Below, in pieces: positions 15,921-30,300 of a stretch of DNA of 64,000 nucleotides (position 1 is its first letter; each line of letters opens with the position of its first letter). The notes under the pieces are model-generated. The model worked only from the letters and a program-made list of their open reading frames with translations. It was not told the DNA's origin and did no database searches. The stretch covers positions 4,285,874 through 4,349,873 of the forward strand of contig CAXIPT010000009.1 of assembly GCA_964030475.1 (NCBI GenBank). Reading direction: 5' to 3'. This DNA is from Tethya wilhelma (lineage: Eukaryota > Porifera > Demospongiae > Tethyida > Tethyidae). The position numbers were made by a program, and so were the translations under genes.

Positions 15921-18900
15921 ATGCCGCCTAAGTTTGACCCGAATGCAATATCTATCGGTAAGATGTGTTTAATTTATTGTTGAAGATTGAAACTAATTGC
16001 ACAGGAGCTGTTAGATTGCGTATGAGCAGGGAGTATGTTCTCTGCATATAACACTAGGTCAAGGCCTAAAGCGTACACCCTACTATATTATCTGTGGCCG
16101 TAGTATTTACCTCTGCCCTTCCTGTATCGTTGTAGTAGTAGAATCTACCCCCTACTTAGAACTGCTAAGAGNCGAGTTTCAACAGGTTTCAAAACTTTTG
16201 TACACACACGCAAAAATTCTACAGACTATAGTCAGTTTACAAGTAACAATTTTTCGCGACTTCCACAATCAACGTTCAGTCATGTGACATAATTGTCACA
16301 TGACTTCATATAAGCAATCTGATTGGCTCTGGCCATTTTTGAGCAGAGAACGCCGGAAGTGCGCCAGTTTTTCTAGACCCCTATTTTTCGCTGGCGAAAG
16401 AGGTGGGGTGTAGGACTAGACTAGATAAAGCCTGTGATTTGCAGTGATTCTTCAGCAATTTATTAATGGAGCCCCCCCCCAATATGCTATTCACTATTAC
16501 CTATTTAATGTTTCAGTCACCAAAGAAGGTTGGAGATGATATTGCCAAAGCTACACAGGATTGGAAAGGGTTGAAAGTCACGGTTAAACTAACCATCCAG
16601 AATCGGCAGGCTAAAATAGAAGTTGTGCCTAGTGCTGCATCACTTGTGATCAAGGCGCTGAAAGAACCACCTCGGGATAGAAAGAAGCAGAAAAATAGTG
16701 AGAACACAAAATTTTTCTTGTGTGCTCATTCATGTTGTATTGGTACACAGTTGACCTTAACCAGGTTTTCTTCTTTTTCCTGCTTGCTTTTTGCCACTTT
16801 TAAATGTGTCATGTGAACAGTTGTTTGCTTACTAAAGGAGGGAGAGAACCTGAATGGTTTTAATAATGTGATGTTGAGGTTGGACATGGTTAAAGGGTGC
16901 TGAGTATATGAGTCACCCACACTTGCTCTTTGAGTAGTACTCCCTATCAATATATAAGAAGCTATCCTTTTTAGCCATGAAACTTCACTTTCTATTATAG
17001 TCAATTTTTTCAGGCTAGTAGTTTGTTAGTCATGACATTCCTGTGTTCCATGCATACATGTAATAATGTTAATGATATTATAATCCTGGGTTACTTTCTT
17101 TGTACAGTTAGCCACAATGGGAATGTGACAATGGAACAGATAATTGAGATAGCTAAAACCATGCGTCCACGATCAATGGCTCGTACTATGGCTGGAACAG
17201 TTAAGGAAATACTGGGCACAGCACAGTCAGTGGGTTGCACTGTCGATGGTTCTCATCCACATGATAAAATTGATGAAATTAATGATGGGACTCTTGAAAT
17301 TCCTGTAAGTTTAATGAATTCCCTATAATATTATTTTTATTACATATTGTTGAATGTTCGTGACAAGCCAGTGGCATTCATATCCAACGTAGAAGTGTGA
17401 CAGAGGAGCCAATCATGGTGCTGTACATAAAACACAGCTAGCCAATGCCAGTTGATGCAAAAAATTATTGGTGACATCACACACATTAATAATTGCACGT
17501 GAATAAATTGCACTACTGTCTAGCTGAGCTGGAGTTACATTAGTGGTGCATGCAAGCTTCCCTTTCACTCTGCTAAATTCTCATTCCAAAAAAATCAGCA
17601 AATATTATACAGTGCTTCCAACGTAGTCAGGGAAATTTTTTATTTTGTACTTATATTAGTTTTTAGTGACTCAATTACCTTCAGATACCCTTGAAACCTC
17701 TTAAAAACTTAGAAAATGAAAAAAAAATATATTTTTTTTTGTATCACAGCAATACAAAATTTTGGTGGGTGTGGTCAATTTTGCAGTAAATTTTTGACTT
17801 TTTTGACTTTCCTGCAGCGTTTTGAAGCTATGCAAAATTATCTCACAAAACAAAGTAGATAGCCATGAAACTACATGCACTTAGAATGCATGTTTGCAGT
17901 ATTTTCTCTTAACAGAGCTTAGTTCGGCTGTATTGTGCCTAAGCATTTTGCACCTCAAAAAAACAGGTTTTTGCAAAAGTGCGCAAGTATACTTTGGAGT
18001 TAAAAGACAGGACTTATACCAAAAGGTAGCTCAATGCAGTGCCTACCTGTGGTTCAAAGCTTTTTTCTTAACTCGAAGCGGTTTGCTAATAATGTGCCTA
18101 AGCAATTTTGAAAACCATGCAACAAATGAAGCCATATCACGCACAGGAAGTGGTGCCACGCCCCCATATTCCTGTCAAAACATCCCAAGTGACTCTTGTT
18201 TATGTTTGTATAATCAAACTGCAGCTAACTTCAATATGGTTCGTTAGAGATCAAAAAATGTAGAGAAGCAAGAATTTCCCTGACTACGTTGGAAGCACTG
18301 TAATTATTTCATGCAGTTATATCTGGGTGGTAATGAGATCAGAAATTCGCAGTAAAAACTTGGAATTATGTCATGAACCACAGTATTTCACCAGCAGTAT
18401 TCCACTGTGTCTCACCACTTACCATGCATTGCCACTTTCTACTGCCGGTAAACCACAGAGAAAAGTAGCTAGCAGTTGCTACCACCTTTGTTAGGTGTGT
18501 AGACATGGCTTCTTAAAGCGTACACAAAGCACCTGAGCTACAAGACTAGCAGAGCTCTGGTTCTTGCATGAGCTGACACAGCAAATGGGTGGAGTCAATC
18601 TCATATAGTGTTTGCAAGTACAGTTTCCCCTTTTTTCTTTATCAAGGACCCTTATTTTTGGACTATGATAAGCCAAAATAAGCTTTTTCAAGTGTGTAAT
18701 GTAAGAAAATTAATAAGCTCTGTAGTAGTTGTGTATCTAGCAAAAATAATTTCTGTATGTCTATGAATTGGCAAACTTAGCACAACTGCGGATTTCCACT
18801 GCCTGTTTTTTGTATATCTTGTCCAAATTGTTGTAAGTAGTTTCTAGAGTTGAAGCCCAGTAGCTTTGGTCTGTGCACATGACATTGTGGTGTGCATTAT

Positions 18901-19202
18901 TCAGAATTCTATGGCAGGACATGCATGCTGCTGTGTGACTGCTTTGCAATACTTATGCAGCAGAAGTTGGTCTGCTTTTTATGAGTGTTTCAAGCTTTAA
19001 CATAGCACTGTTGTTATTGTAGCTGTATGAGCCTATAATTTATATGCAGCTAGTGTAGCTCCCCTCTAAAGCTGGTCAAAGCCAGTACCACTTCTGCTTC
19101 ATGCATGGGTATGATGTACTGGTTCACTTGAATGAAACTAGACTAAATTTACAAAACTATTAATTTTTGTATTTCGTATTTTTCCCTCTACAGGAAGAGT
19201 GA
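15921..19202 (+). CDS. RPL12: 60S ribosomal protein L12, exon 2 missing at a gap
   Basis: Exon 1 (15921-15957) encodes [12 protein letters not shown]. Exon 3 (16517-16697) encodes [18 protein letters not shown] through DRKKQKN. Exon 4 (17108-17304) carries the [11 protein letters not shown] motif. The last exon (19194-19202) adds Glu-Glu and stop. Human RPL12 has about 25 residues between the first and second segments seen here. No exon for them is visible, and the N at 16172 sits exactly in that interval, so the exon is most likely lost in the assembly gap. L12 is a stalk-base protein of the large ribosomal subunit, next to L10/P0. The other segments are highly conserved with no stops. Confidence 0.92.
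17610..18300. mobile_element. TA-flanked inverted-repeat element in an RPL12 intron
   Basis: Terminal inverted repeats of about 27 bp start cagtgcttccaacgtagtca. The right end mirrors them, ending gactacgttggaagcactg. TA lies directly outside both ends, and the CAGT terminus fits Tc1/mariner-type elements. The 691-bp interior shows no transposase, so it is non-autonomous. Confidence 0.8.
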
Positions 19203-19452
19203 ACTGTCTAGTATCTCTGTTATGAGTGTGAACTTTTCATGATGGAAATGTCACCATGCAATGAATATAAATTATTCTTGTATTTCTATAATAATCTTTG
19301 ATACAGCGGCGCACATCAACATGCATGTAACACACTGGTAATCAAAAACAAAAAAAACAACACAATTATTAATCTGGGCATTGTAAGTACAACAGTTACA
19401 AAACTAATGACTATTGTACTAAGACAAAGTTAATGTATATATAATTCACAAT

Positions 19453-22400
19453 TTATTTTTCAAGTAGGTTAATGTTTACTTTATAGCATACATATGGATG
19501 ATAATCTTGCTGACCAAACGCCAACCCAGGTAGGTCAATATTCTGCAATGCAATTTAATTTTAGGTGCACATTAATTATTGTACATACAATAGATATTTT
19601 TGTATAGTATTATCATCAGGCTTGCAAGAACGTAAACTAACCCGTGTACGTATGTAGCATGAATTGTGCATAGTGTCACCATTGGTATGACACTGATAAG
19701 GCCAGTTCACATAACTTGCTTTCTGTTGTGTTGTATCATAATTTATTCACTTGCAAAACAGCAATTATGCAACAATACTTTCATTATAATTGTGTTGCTA
19801 CATGCATCGCCAATCAAAGCAGACTATAATCAATGCAATGCAGCGTATGTGAACCATCCTTAACCAATAGCCCCACATACATATCAGTTTATGTGATAGA
19901 CTTACATCAGCTTCAGCTGCTATATGATTAGCATCCAAGTGGCCATACAGTTGCCGAAGACAATCACCTAATTTCTTCTGAGCTTTGCGGTGAGGTTTTA
20001 AGACAACTGCTTGAAAGTTAACGGGCAAACTGTACCTGTAATGACACAATGCATTATAGTATGGGCTGATAATTATTACCCATGCATACACATTAACAAT
20101 ATCATGAATATTTACCTCAAAACTGATTCAGTGAACACTCTAAGTGCTTTGAGATGTATCCATGCTGAAAAAGCTTGCGAAAAATTAACTTTCAACCAGT
20201 TCATGAGAGGACCCTGTTATAATCATTGTAATAAACAATCGTAACAACATCATACACTATTGCCGAGTTACAATAACAATTGTTGCCAAGTACATTAAAT
20301 CATTTGCTATTGAGAATATAGAATAAGTGCTGAAATATTGTCAACATACCGTATACTAGAAATTTTCGAGGAGTATAAATTTTACTTTGGGATTGCATTG
20401 CAATATATGGGTGGGGCTGCTCGATCCTCGAAAATAAAATCGCCAAAAGTTTGGCGGTCACCTTTCCACGAAAATTTTATTCCTCGAAAATTTCACCGAA
20501 TTATCAAATTAAATGCTCTTGGGAAGATCACATTGTTGGCTGAGCCTTTGATTAACTATAAATCTAGCGGACAAAATTTAATGTCTGATCATGATCATGA
20601 TTACACTATATAGTCACACATCAACCCCAATGGGACGCAGTTCAAGATGGAATCATTACTAGCCTCCATGAAATGGGCCACTTTAATAGTTATGCTAATC
20701 AATCCATAGAACAATTAACATACATACACAGATCTGCAACAAACTTACAAACTGTTTTTTCTGCTGCATTTCAAGTTTAGCCTTTTCCTTTCTTTCAGCT
20801 TCAATTGCTTTTGGATCATACTCAAAATCACGTACAATAAATCTACGACCATGCACAACAGAAAGTATTGTCAATGATTGTTCTGGACTCTGAGAAAACA
20901 TTTTTATGCCCTACTGATGCAACATGCTTGTGACAGTGTATTGGTTGAGCTAAGTCACATCCAGTACTGGGTTAAAGCTTACTTCTTTTCCCGTGCATGT
21001 AGTTTGTACTCATCCACTACTTTCTTGAACACAGTGACAGTAAACAATCCATACTCAGAATCATCAGAAATCCTCTGGGTTGAACGAGGAACAACCATCG
21101 ATGTCAGTGACTCATAACTGCTTTCCCAATCTTTAAACAAAGATCTATAATGACAGTTATTAAACAATAAGTAAATCTTCTCTAAACAATGATTATCACA
21201 ACAGTCCATCTGATAATGGACCCTTACATGATTCAGGAGGGCAATTACAGTAGGAGACAATGCAGTTCGCAAAATAAATACTACTGAGTAACACTTTGAT
21301 AGCAAGAAATACTGGATTGCAATGCATTTAGATGGGTTGAGTCTACAAACTAGTCAAGTGTAAAACAAAATCTTGATAATTATGTAACAGTGGTGAATCT
21401 AGGACTTTGAATAGGGGGTTGTAAATAATAAGCGCTAAAAGTTTCCCCTAGCCACACACACTTCCAGTCATAAAGCTCGCCCCTTGTAACTTAAATTTTG
21501 CTAAAACAAGGGCTGAATGGTGAAAAATGGCAAGAAAAAGAGACAGAAACTATATATTTTATTATCTTCACAAAACACCGATATTCAGTGAGATTTTGAG
21601 TTGCTTTTGAATACTAGATTGAGAGGGGGTTCCAGCTAGCACTTTTCCAGTCTGTATAGTTAATTATAATGTGAGGTCTCAGCTGGAAGGGGGGTTCCAT
21701 GGAACCCCTCTGGATCTGTGACTGTGTAACCTATCAAAGTGAAGTACCACTCAGAGTGTGCTAACATTTGAATGAAGCATTGAAACCTTTTATAACTTGC
21801 AAAAACTTTCCGGTTGCATAAATTTGAATTTAGTAGTGTGAGTGCAGTTAACTGACATGGATCTGCTACAGGTGAAAATTTGTGTGGTATCATCCAACTA
21901 CAGAATTTCCAAACGCAGTATTTCAAAAACTTACTTAGGTACAACAACGAGCAAGGTTTGCAGATACTCAGAGTCTGGTACAAAGTGTTCTTTTCTAACA
22001 AATTCTGCCAGAGATCGGGTCATCAGATTCCCTCTATGAATATAAAATACCATACATAAAATTAGATTTAATTGGCCTTGTTTCAAGGCTTCCTTTTCAA
22101 GAGTGCACACCAAACGAGAAATTAATAATTGTGTGAGAAAAAGAGAGATCAAATACATGCACACACATGCATATGACAGAATTTTATTACATACACAGTC
22201 TTCCGTTCAATAGCCTGCAAATTCTGCTGAATGGTGTTATAAACCTGTGATTTTTGCTTCAAATCTGTATCAATCTGAGAAACCAACTGTATTGAAGGAA
22301 GGGAAGAAAATAGTACACTGATTACAACAGAGTGTCCGTATCCAACAAAGATAAAGCATGATAGAGCAGCCAATCTTTCACAAAAGAAGCATTGCAGTAA

Positions 22401-25400
22401 GAGAACTTTCACTACTAAGAGTCTGCTTCTCTGTGGCTGTATACGAAACACAGCTAGCCAGATACAAATGTATGTAATGAGTATTTTGCTAGCTAGCTGA
22501 TTGCAAAAATGGCAGAAATTGGTAATGGTCATATGTGACGTCATATTACAATCATGCTAATAAAAATTGTACAAATTGCATTGCTGGTCAAAGTACTGAA
22601 AGTAAATAGCAGTGCATGCAAGCTTTCCTTACATCTAAAAATTTTTAGGAGATAAAAGATCTAAAGTATTTCTGATCTACAATTATCACTGTAACATGAT
22701 TGTCACATTAGCATTGAAGTTTGAACTTACTGTTGCATGCACATTGATTAACCCTTGGTGCGCGCATGCGCAGCAAGGGTTACGGTAGTCGTTTTGTATG
22801 TCTGTCTGTCTGTCTGACAGATTTTTTCTGCACTCTATATCTCAAGAACGGAAGGCCCAGTCTTCAAAAGCGGCATACTAAGGTAAAATAATCGATATTA
22901 TCTAAAAAAATTACACGTAGCATTCAACAAGACCTTGTAGTTCCTGAGATCTGAGGCTTTTCAGCCTCTCTGAGCGCTAAGCTTCGAGGCCACACCTGCT
23001 AATCACGCCCATTTCTTAGTGTGCGTTATTTAGAATTGTTTAAAGAATGCCCAGTTTCACTTGGCAGAAGCAGAAGCAGAAGCAGAAGCATGCAGAAGGA
23101 GTTCAAGGGCGACTAACTTACTTTGTAGGTAAACTTTAGCAAGCAATAACACTATACTCTTATTAATCATGCTGTTTTGCATACTATAAGCCCATGTTTT
23201 GAATCTAAGGCATGACAGAGCTGATGATAGACTGATGCAGCATCATAGATGGATGCATGAACAATCACTGAGTCATGTTATGTGAACTTGCCAGCTAGTA
23301 CAGTGCTAGTACTCTGACTGTATCTTTGCAGTTAACATTTAGATAATCAGATCATTGTTAATGACCAATATTCTCTGTGTAGCCAGTCCTGCGGCCAGTG
23401 CCAGCCTCCCGGTCCACCGGAGCATCACAGTTATAATATAACTGTAGCTAGTATCCTCTGCTGGGCCCACTGTTCATCGTACTGGTAGCTAGGTTGTCAT
23501 GGGTGACAATGTATTGTATTGGTAGGGCACCAAGGGTTAAGCACCTTGGTGCCTTCATTATTATGGTAAAGGGTCACTCTAGTAAAATGCTGCATTAGTC
23601 TAAGAGTTAGATCAGTGGGGGTGGCAGATGCTACATAGTCAATACCAAGATACTGAGTCAAGATCAGCACAACCAGTCATTAGTCACCAGACCCTCTTCC
23701 TGTCTGGGGATTGGGTCAGCAACAAGAGAAGAGTGCTTCTAGAGTTCAGACAAAGAATGTAATCAGTGACAATAGGAAAGCTAGGAGCTTCCTGTCAGGT
23801 GGCAGTCACCTGTGACCACTGAATGATGAAAGTTCTTAATAATGTTATTCAGAGGATTTACAGTGTAAGTCCAAAAACTTGACTCTCTTCTAGTAAAAGT
23901 GTGCATCACACAGAATTAGAAGATACACATTTAGATTTGTTCTTGTTGACACTCATAAACCCTCTGGAACTTCTACACAGTGAGTGTCTGCTATATCGTA
24001 GCTAACACACATGACATTTTAAAACTGTGTATAATCTGCAATATGAGACTAAAACTGAAACTGTTAACATTCTTCCTCCTGTTTCTCTATATTTACTCTT
24101 GCCTAAACTGATAACTCTTTTACTAATAGACTAGGCTTGCTCCAGTAAATGACAACAGTATTACACAAACCTTGCTGATCCCATCCACAATACTGGGCAG
24201 TGGTTGCCGTAAAGGAAACTTAGCCGAGTCCCACTGAAATCGTGTAAGAAATGTATCCATGGCAACCTAAAGGAAGTATAATAGCATAGTTAATTTACAC
24301 ATGATTTCAAAGTAATGTTTTGCATTCAAATCTCAGTACGCACATCTGCCTAATCTTGCAATCTAATCAATGAACTCTGAATTGAACTGCACCTTTGATT
24401 GCCCAACAAGCAAATTTTCTTGCAGTCTTTCTCTATCTTCTGGTCCGAGTATATCTGCCATGTACTGTGCCATCTTTCTTACGACACTGCATTAGAAAGG
24501 AAAAAACAGTGAACATAAAGATTCACCATGTCTAGAACACCAAGGTGTTTAACCCTTGGCGCTCAAAGCTACAAGTGAACTTGATACTAGCAATAAGTGT
24601 GATCACTAAGGATAAACAGCAAACTTCTAAGATTGATCAATATCTGAAGTACGCATGCAGTACTATGACTAGTCAGAGGAGGTACGACACGAGTGCGCCT
24701 TTGCTGAGCTGGCAATCGGTTGCACATGATCAACTCTCATTGTGAAGTATTGCGGTCACATGATTGGAATGTAGTTAACAGACTTGCCAGCTCGGCAAAG
24801 GCGCACTCGTCTCTAACAAAAAAAGCATGAGTAATAATGAACACGTACAAAGTAAGTCAGCTGTTCGCTGTTCCTTCTGTCACTAACAAAATGGGTGTGC
24901 TCAGCACTAAGCTAACAGTAGCTACTGGGTGTGGCCTCGAAGCTTAGCGCTCAGAGATGCTGAAAAGCCTCATATCTCAAGAATTAGAGGTTTTAATTGA
25001 TGTAGAAAATCTCAATTCTTTTACCTTGGTATGCTGCATGCTTTGAAGACTAGAGCTGCCGTTTTTTGAGATACAGTTGGAACAACCACACACACACACA
25101 CAAACACCAGAAAGACTAAATGACTACCATAACCATTGTTGCACATATGCGCCAAGGGTTAATAATTTAGTAACAAGGGAACAAACATAGCCTCATTCTT
25201 AGACTCCCTCTCTCTGTCTATGAATATCTAGTACATGTTCTAAAAGGCTAGTATCCCAGCGCTTAGACTTGTCACTAGATTCTTGCCACTTTTGAGCTGT
25301 TTGAGAGCAGTTTTGACTTGAGCAAGAGTTTTAGTCAACTTCGGGTATATACACTAAAATTTACACTTGACACAGAGAACAATATTATCTACGAGGGAAA

Positions 25401-27106
25401 GCAACACTAACAATGTCTTCTTGAAGTCTTCTGAAGTTTCTTGGAAGCACTGAAGTACAATGTATAGCACCCAGGGTAATATGAAGGGGGAAACCGAGGG
25501 AAATATACATCTTGCCTTCAGTTTTCCCCTTGCTCACGTTTCTTCACGTTATATACCATGGAAAATGTGTTAATAGTATGGCTTCCTGGGATACAAAGTG
25601 TCACAAATAAGAGGGAAGAGGGCATACCGTATAGCCGGAAATATTGACGGGGATTTTAATTTGACGGTTTGACGGTCAAAGTCCAAATCGTCAAATTTAA
25701 ATCCGCCAATATTTTGGGCGCCGTATATAAATGTATTGTCCGCACGCGCAAATCGTCAAATTTAAATTCGTCAATATTTTTTACGGAGCAAACCGTAAAA
25801 TTTTTTGACCGTCAATATTTCCGGCTATACGGTAATTCAGGAAACCACATGAACGACATTGCCTGTAAAACACTAAGCATGCTGTCTCTCTATTGGTAAC
25901 ATTATTCAGTGACTATGACCTTAAATGCTATCACTAGGCTCTTCTAATGAGCTCTAACATTCGAATTAATAATATTCACAGGTTCAAAGAGACTGAGAAT
26001 AAAATTAGAACAGAAAACAGTCCAACTTTGACTAGGTGAGCAACCTCTGGTGACTAGGTGTAGAACAATTCAAAATGAAAACACGAAAAGTATTATACGA
26101 GTTGTGTTTAGTTTACAGTCTTGAAAGGCACTATGTAACTGTGCACACACTACTATACATGTATGAAATACAAGATTCACCAATGAGATCCATGCACAGT
26201 CAATAGGTCATGTGACAAAAACACACATTGAAGGGACATTCACTATTGTGTAAGAACAGGCAGTCTCAAAGGGAAAGAATGTAGTCTACTATTTAAAGTT
26301 ACCTTTCAACAAATGGATCCAGCTTTTGCAATTGATCGGAAAGAGCCACAAGTGTGTCTAGTGTTCCAACCTGGAAAGATAGGGCAATGCAGATGTAAAT
26401 ATTATACTCTTTCTTAGAAATCCTAACCTTAGCTGATAAAAAGCAATTTTTTATGTTGGCTACATATGATATAGCTCTCTATGGAATTGTGATATTCACA
26501 GATTTTGCAGGTCAATGCTTACGCAAAAAGCTTCACTCACAAATTATTTGTAATGTCATGAAAACAATTGTGTTGTTGAAGTCTTAGAGAGAGACTGACT
26601 GACTAACTAATTGACATAGATCTTGTTCTGATCATTCTGTAAAGAGACCCCAGGTATCAGTTTGAAAAAAATTAAAATCAAGGGTTGAAGTAACACCATG
26701 ATCTAAGTGAAGAGTAACCATGCAATTCATTTTCTATTTAACATCTGGTATTTATGTAAATTCTGCCATACAGTAGGTATGTTCAAACATGTAAATATAG
26801 CTTTATCGTGCCACCCACAGCCACTTCAGTAAAAGTGACATACAGTACCCTTCTGGTCGCTTATAGCTGGTCAAGAATACTTCTTCATGAACTTGAAGCC
26901 TGCTTTTACCACTAGGTATTACCGAAATGACCAGGACTAAATTGTGAGTACAAAACATGCAGTACAGACTATGTACTACACACCTTCAAATCAGGAATGT
27001 TGAATTTGTGGCTCACTGACAAATTAGAAGTTTTTTCTTGAATGGAATCCCATGTGTCCTTGGGGGTAGGATCACCAGGAGCAGATACCAACCAGTATTC
27101 TGCCAT
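19453..27106 (-). CDS. ATP6V1C1: V-type proton ATPase subunit C
   Basis: Eleven exons. Exon 1 (about 26986-27106) starts [14 protein letters not shown] and ends FNIPDLK. Later exons encode [63 protein letters not shown] and [19 protein letters not shown]. Then come KFIVRDF-like [29 protein letters not shown] and [14 protein letters not shown]. The last exon ends [13 protein letters not shown] and TAA at 19453-19455. Subunit C is the clamp between V1 and Vo that controls reversible assembly of the proton pump of lysosomes and other acidic compartments. All conserved blocks appear in order and unbroken. Introns carry two TTAA-flanked elements and other MITEs. The ERMP1 stop lies about 245 bp upstream in the same direction. 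Confidence 0.94.
20347..20503. mobile_element. Short MITE-like palindrome
   Basis: Starts taccgtatactagaaatttt. The inner aattttcgagga at about 20360 is inverted at about 20481-20492. It lies in a V-ATPase subunit C intron. The first bases (taccgtat) resemble the family at 25625, but the rest differs, so I treat it as separate. Confidence 0.5.
22748..23540. mobile_element. piggyBac-like non-autonomous element, copy 1
   Basis: Begins TTAACCCTTGGTGC and ends with its exact inverse, GCACCAAGGGTTAA. The TTAA borders plus CCCTTGG ends are the signature of piggyBac-type target duplication. The 793-bp interior has (gtct)n and a conserved block containing gaggcttttcagcctctctg that recurs in copy 2. 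No transposase is present. Confidence 0.75.
24549..25162. mobile_element. piggyBac-like non-autonomous element, copy 2
   Basis: Same TTAA/CCCTTGG(C)GC ends as copy 1, and shares the block with gcttagcgctcagagatgct in inverted order. It contains its own nested inverted pair, with gagtgcgcctttgctgagct near 24691 mirrored at about 24784-24813. No coding capacity. Confidence 0.75.
25625..25834. mobile_element. MITE family 3, copy 1
   Basis: Ends are inverted taccgtatagccggaaatat. The interior has repeated 'gtcaaattt' blocks. A second copy lies at 27615-27840. A frame open through it is not a gene. Confidence 0.8.
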
Positions 27107-27350
27107 ACTTCACCAAGCTGCACCAAAAAACTAAATAGCTTGTCACATGACCTCAAGTTAATTTCGCGCGCGGATCCGAGACGTACGGCTCCTCCCCCGC
27201 TGGCTCTTATCATCGCCATTACGTCCACACAGTGAGTGCGTGCACAAGTCATGCTTAAGGAGTATATTTAATTTATTTTAAGGACATCAAACTCTCATAA
27301 TAGAAAATCATATTAACTCAGCAGAAAAAAAAAATAATGATAATATCACA

Positions 27351-30300
27351 CTAAAATTTCCAGGAGGAATACATGGATGTCCATGCTATTGCTGACACCC
27401 AGTTAGGTAATGCTTCAATCAGTTCATCAAGAAGTAAAGTGCGTGACTTAGGAGGATCCAGATAGTGTGCAGCAACTGCAATGTCAACTGATGGCTTCCC
27501 GTCCGTGAATGGATGATCAATACTCTGAAACAAGATAAAATTAACGATCGTAAAATTTAATTGCATCACGTGGTGTCACTCTTTGCACTTCTTAGGTGTG
27601 ACTGAATATAAAACTACCGTATAGCCGGAAATATTGATGGGGATTTTAATTTGACGGTTTGACGGTCAAAGTCCAAATTGTCAAATTTAAATCCACCAAT
27701 ATTTTGGGCACTGTATGAGTGTACCATGTATTATGCGCACATGCAAATTGTCAAATTTAAAATCGTCAATAATTCTATTTTTCGTTCTGCGGAGCAAACC
27801 GTCAAATTTTTTGACCATCAATATTTCCAGCTATAGGGTAATCTCTTCGTTCCCAGACTTCCTCTCTATGAGTTGACACACCTAGCTACCAGGGAATTCC
27901 TTTCCAATGATCAGTCTGGGAACGAGGCTATAATATTTTTAATACATGATTGTACATATACAGATCTAGTAGCAACTCAACGTAACCACAAAACTAAATT
28001 TACTTCAGTAATTTTAAGAGTAATTCTGACTTGGTTGAAGTACCCTAGGTTACATACATTCCCTATCAAAACAAATCAAAAAAACAAACAAACAAAAACC
28101 CAGCAAGTTACTGAACACAGCTTGATTTACTTAATAGTTCAAAGTTCAACCTTTGTAGTAGCGCTCAGCAATTAGTCATTGTTTTTCCACAATTTGCATT
28201 AGATATTCTGTAGTAAGATTACATCATAGAACCAGCACTTAGAGATCACGTGCAACAGGTCTGGGCCATTGACCTGAAATGGTGGTTTCAGTAAACACCC
28301 AACTCTCATCAAGAATTGGATGCCATACTGACAAACGTTAATCTAGATTATCACATTATGCATAAGCACAATACCTCAATCTCAATCCAAAATGTAAAGC
28401 TTCCTTCACCTTTCCCTCGAGCATAAAAGACAAAATAACAACCAGTGTTGCTATAGTGACCAGGACATGGAGTGACTGGTGGTACGTAGCTTTCAAAAGA
28501 CCAGGAGATCATTTTGTGTCCATCCGTAGGAGCAATAAATACACTGCATCTGTTGGGAACTGCATGAAAAGTAAGAGAATGACAATACTGACGGTGGCTA
28601 TGTGTGCATACTTATTAGATATCATATCATTAACCAAGTGTTGCCTGCCATCCATGTGTTACAAAGGGTCACCAGAAGTGATGCGACCTCGAAACTAAAG
28701 CTGCTTTTTCTCTGGACTGTGGAGAATACAAGCTAGGAAATGAGCATCTAGAAAGCTAGCTTATATAGTGCTAAATTCCATTTGGTTTGAGAATCCGCAG
28801 GAAGTGAAATAATGAGATTCATGCAATACTATTCATATTAGACAAAATAGCTAACTTTTGACTGGTAAGATGTAGGAAGCTGGAAAACAATCGAAAGAAC
28901 AGGAAGAACAAGTGCTTTCCAATAGTGCTTTAAATTTTGAAATCAGTTGAATACTTAAAAAGTTATTCAATTTTTCCTACCTGCATTCAAAAACACAAGA
29001 AGAGCTTTAGCCTAGGACAAAACAACAAGCAATACAGCTAGCCAGATAATGAGTTTCTTTGCCAGCTAATTGCAAAAATGGCGGAAGTCAGAAAAGGGTC
29101 GTCTATGGTCTATGGCGTCACATAATATTGCTGTGCTGGCCTGGCTAAAAGAGTATAGCAGTGTACTCGTTGAATTGCAATATAATACAGATGCCTACAT
29201 GTGCACAGATCTATTATAAGTTGCCAAGAGACATTAGAAATGTATCGTGATACAGGAATGGATAAGGTATAGGTAACAAGATGGAATGGTTGATAGACTA
29301 TAAAAATATACAATGTCAATAACATAATATTATTATGTAACTGAAAGGAAATGCACAACCCTCAGCATGTGTGTGTAAGTTTTTCCCAAACCATCTCAAT
29401 TACAGTCATTTACAGCTCAAAATAAAGATTCATTAAAAAACTATAACTTAAACAGTGAAACTCACACTGAGCCTTAAATGTAAAGTTCTTTGTGTGGTCG
29501 GATGTCAAAGAGGCTGACAACACAGTTATATTAGCTGGGTCCAAAGATTGCAACTTTGGTGCTGGAATATACCAGGCATTCCTGAAATAAAAAGCAATCA
29601 GAAACAGCTGAAGAATATTGCCATAATAATTAACTAGAACTGGCAATTAACAAACACTCCCCACAGCTATTACATCTGATTACTAGCTTAATAGTTGAAA
29701 GAAATATCTTCCATGATCTAGTCCATAAAACTACATAACTTAGGGTTTGCTGACCAATACAAGTAGCTGGTACTAGTACCAGGCTTTTTTAATGCAACTG
29801 TGACGATTCTCACTTGTGCAAACAAACATTTCAGCTAGATACACCTAGAAACTTGAGATTAGCAATTTGTACATAGTTTTTATGTGGTGCATATTATAAG
29901 AATGATTGTGGCATTTCAGACTATTATTATAATACAGGTTTCAAATGATCACTATGCATATATGTATCACAATGTACTCTCAGGAAGCAAGACAGACTGA
30001 CACAAGCCAAAGTTTCAAAACAAAAAATAACTACACACAGCTGTACCACCGTAGAAGGACAAGACATCTGAAGTTAAGTAATTAGAAACACTTTCTTTAA
30101 TGACTTGTAATATATTATTGCACTACACTAAAATGGCTGAACACGAGGAAGGTCACAATATGCACCAGCGTAGGCTAATCAAAATTTTGTAAGTGCTACT
30201 TCTACTTCTAAGTATTTTGTATCTCCTACACACTTCTCAAGATTGTAACAATAAGTATTCTTGGACTCACAAAATCAAGAATATGGTAACTAATTTACAC

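Noticed and set aside
16466..16516. Upstream extension of RPL12 exon 3 to a start codon
   Set aside because: The tttcag acceptor at 16511-16516 and the conserved SPKK start show that this is intron sequence.
17894..18247. 117-codon frame in the RPL12 intron
   Set aside because: Interior of the TA-flanked element; no similarity to a transposase that I can see.
25669..25899. 76-codon frame
   Set aside because: Runs through a MITE with paired ends; non-coding.
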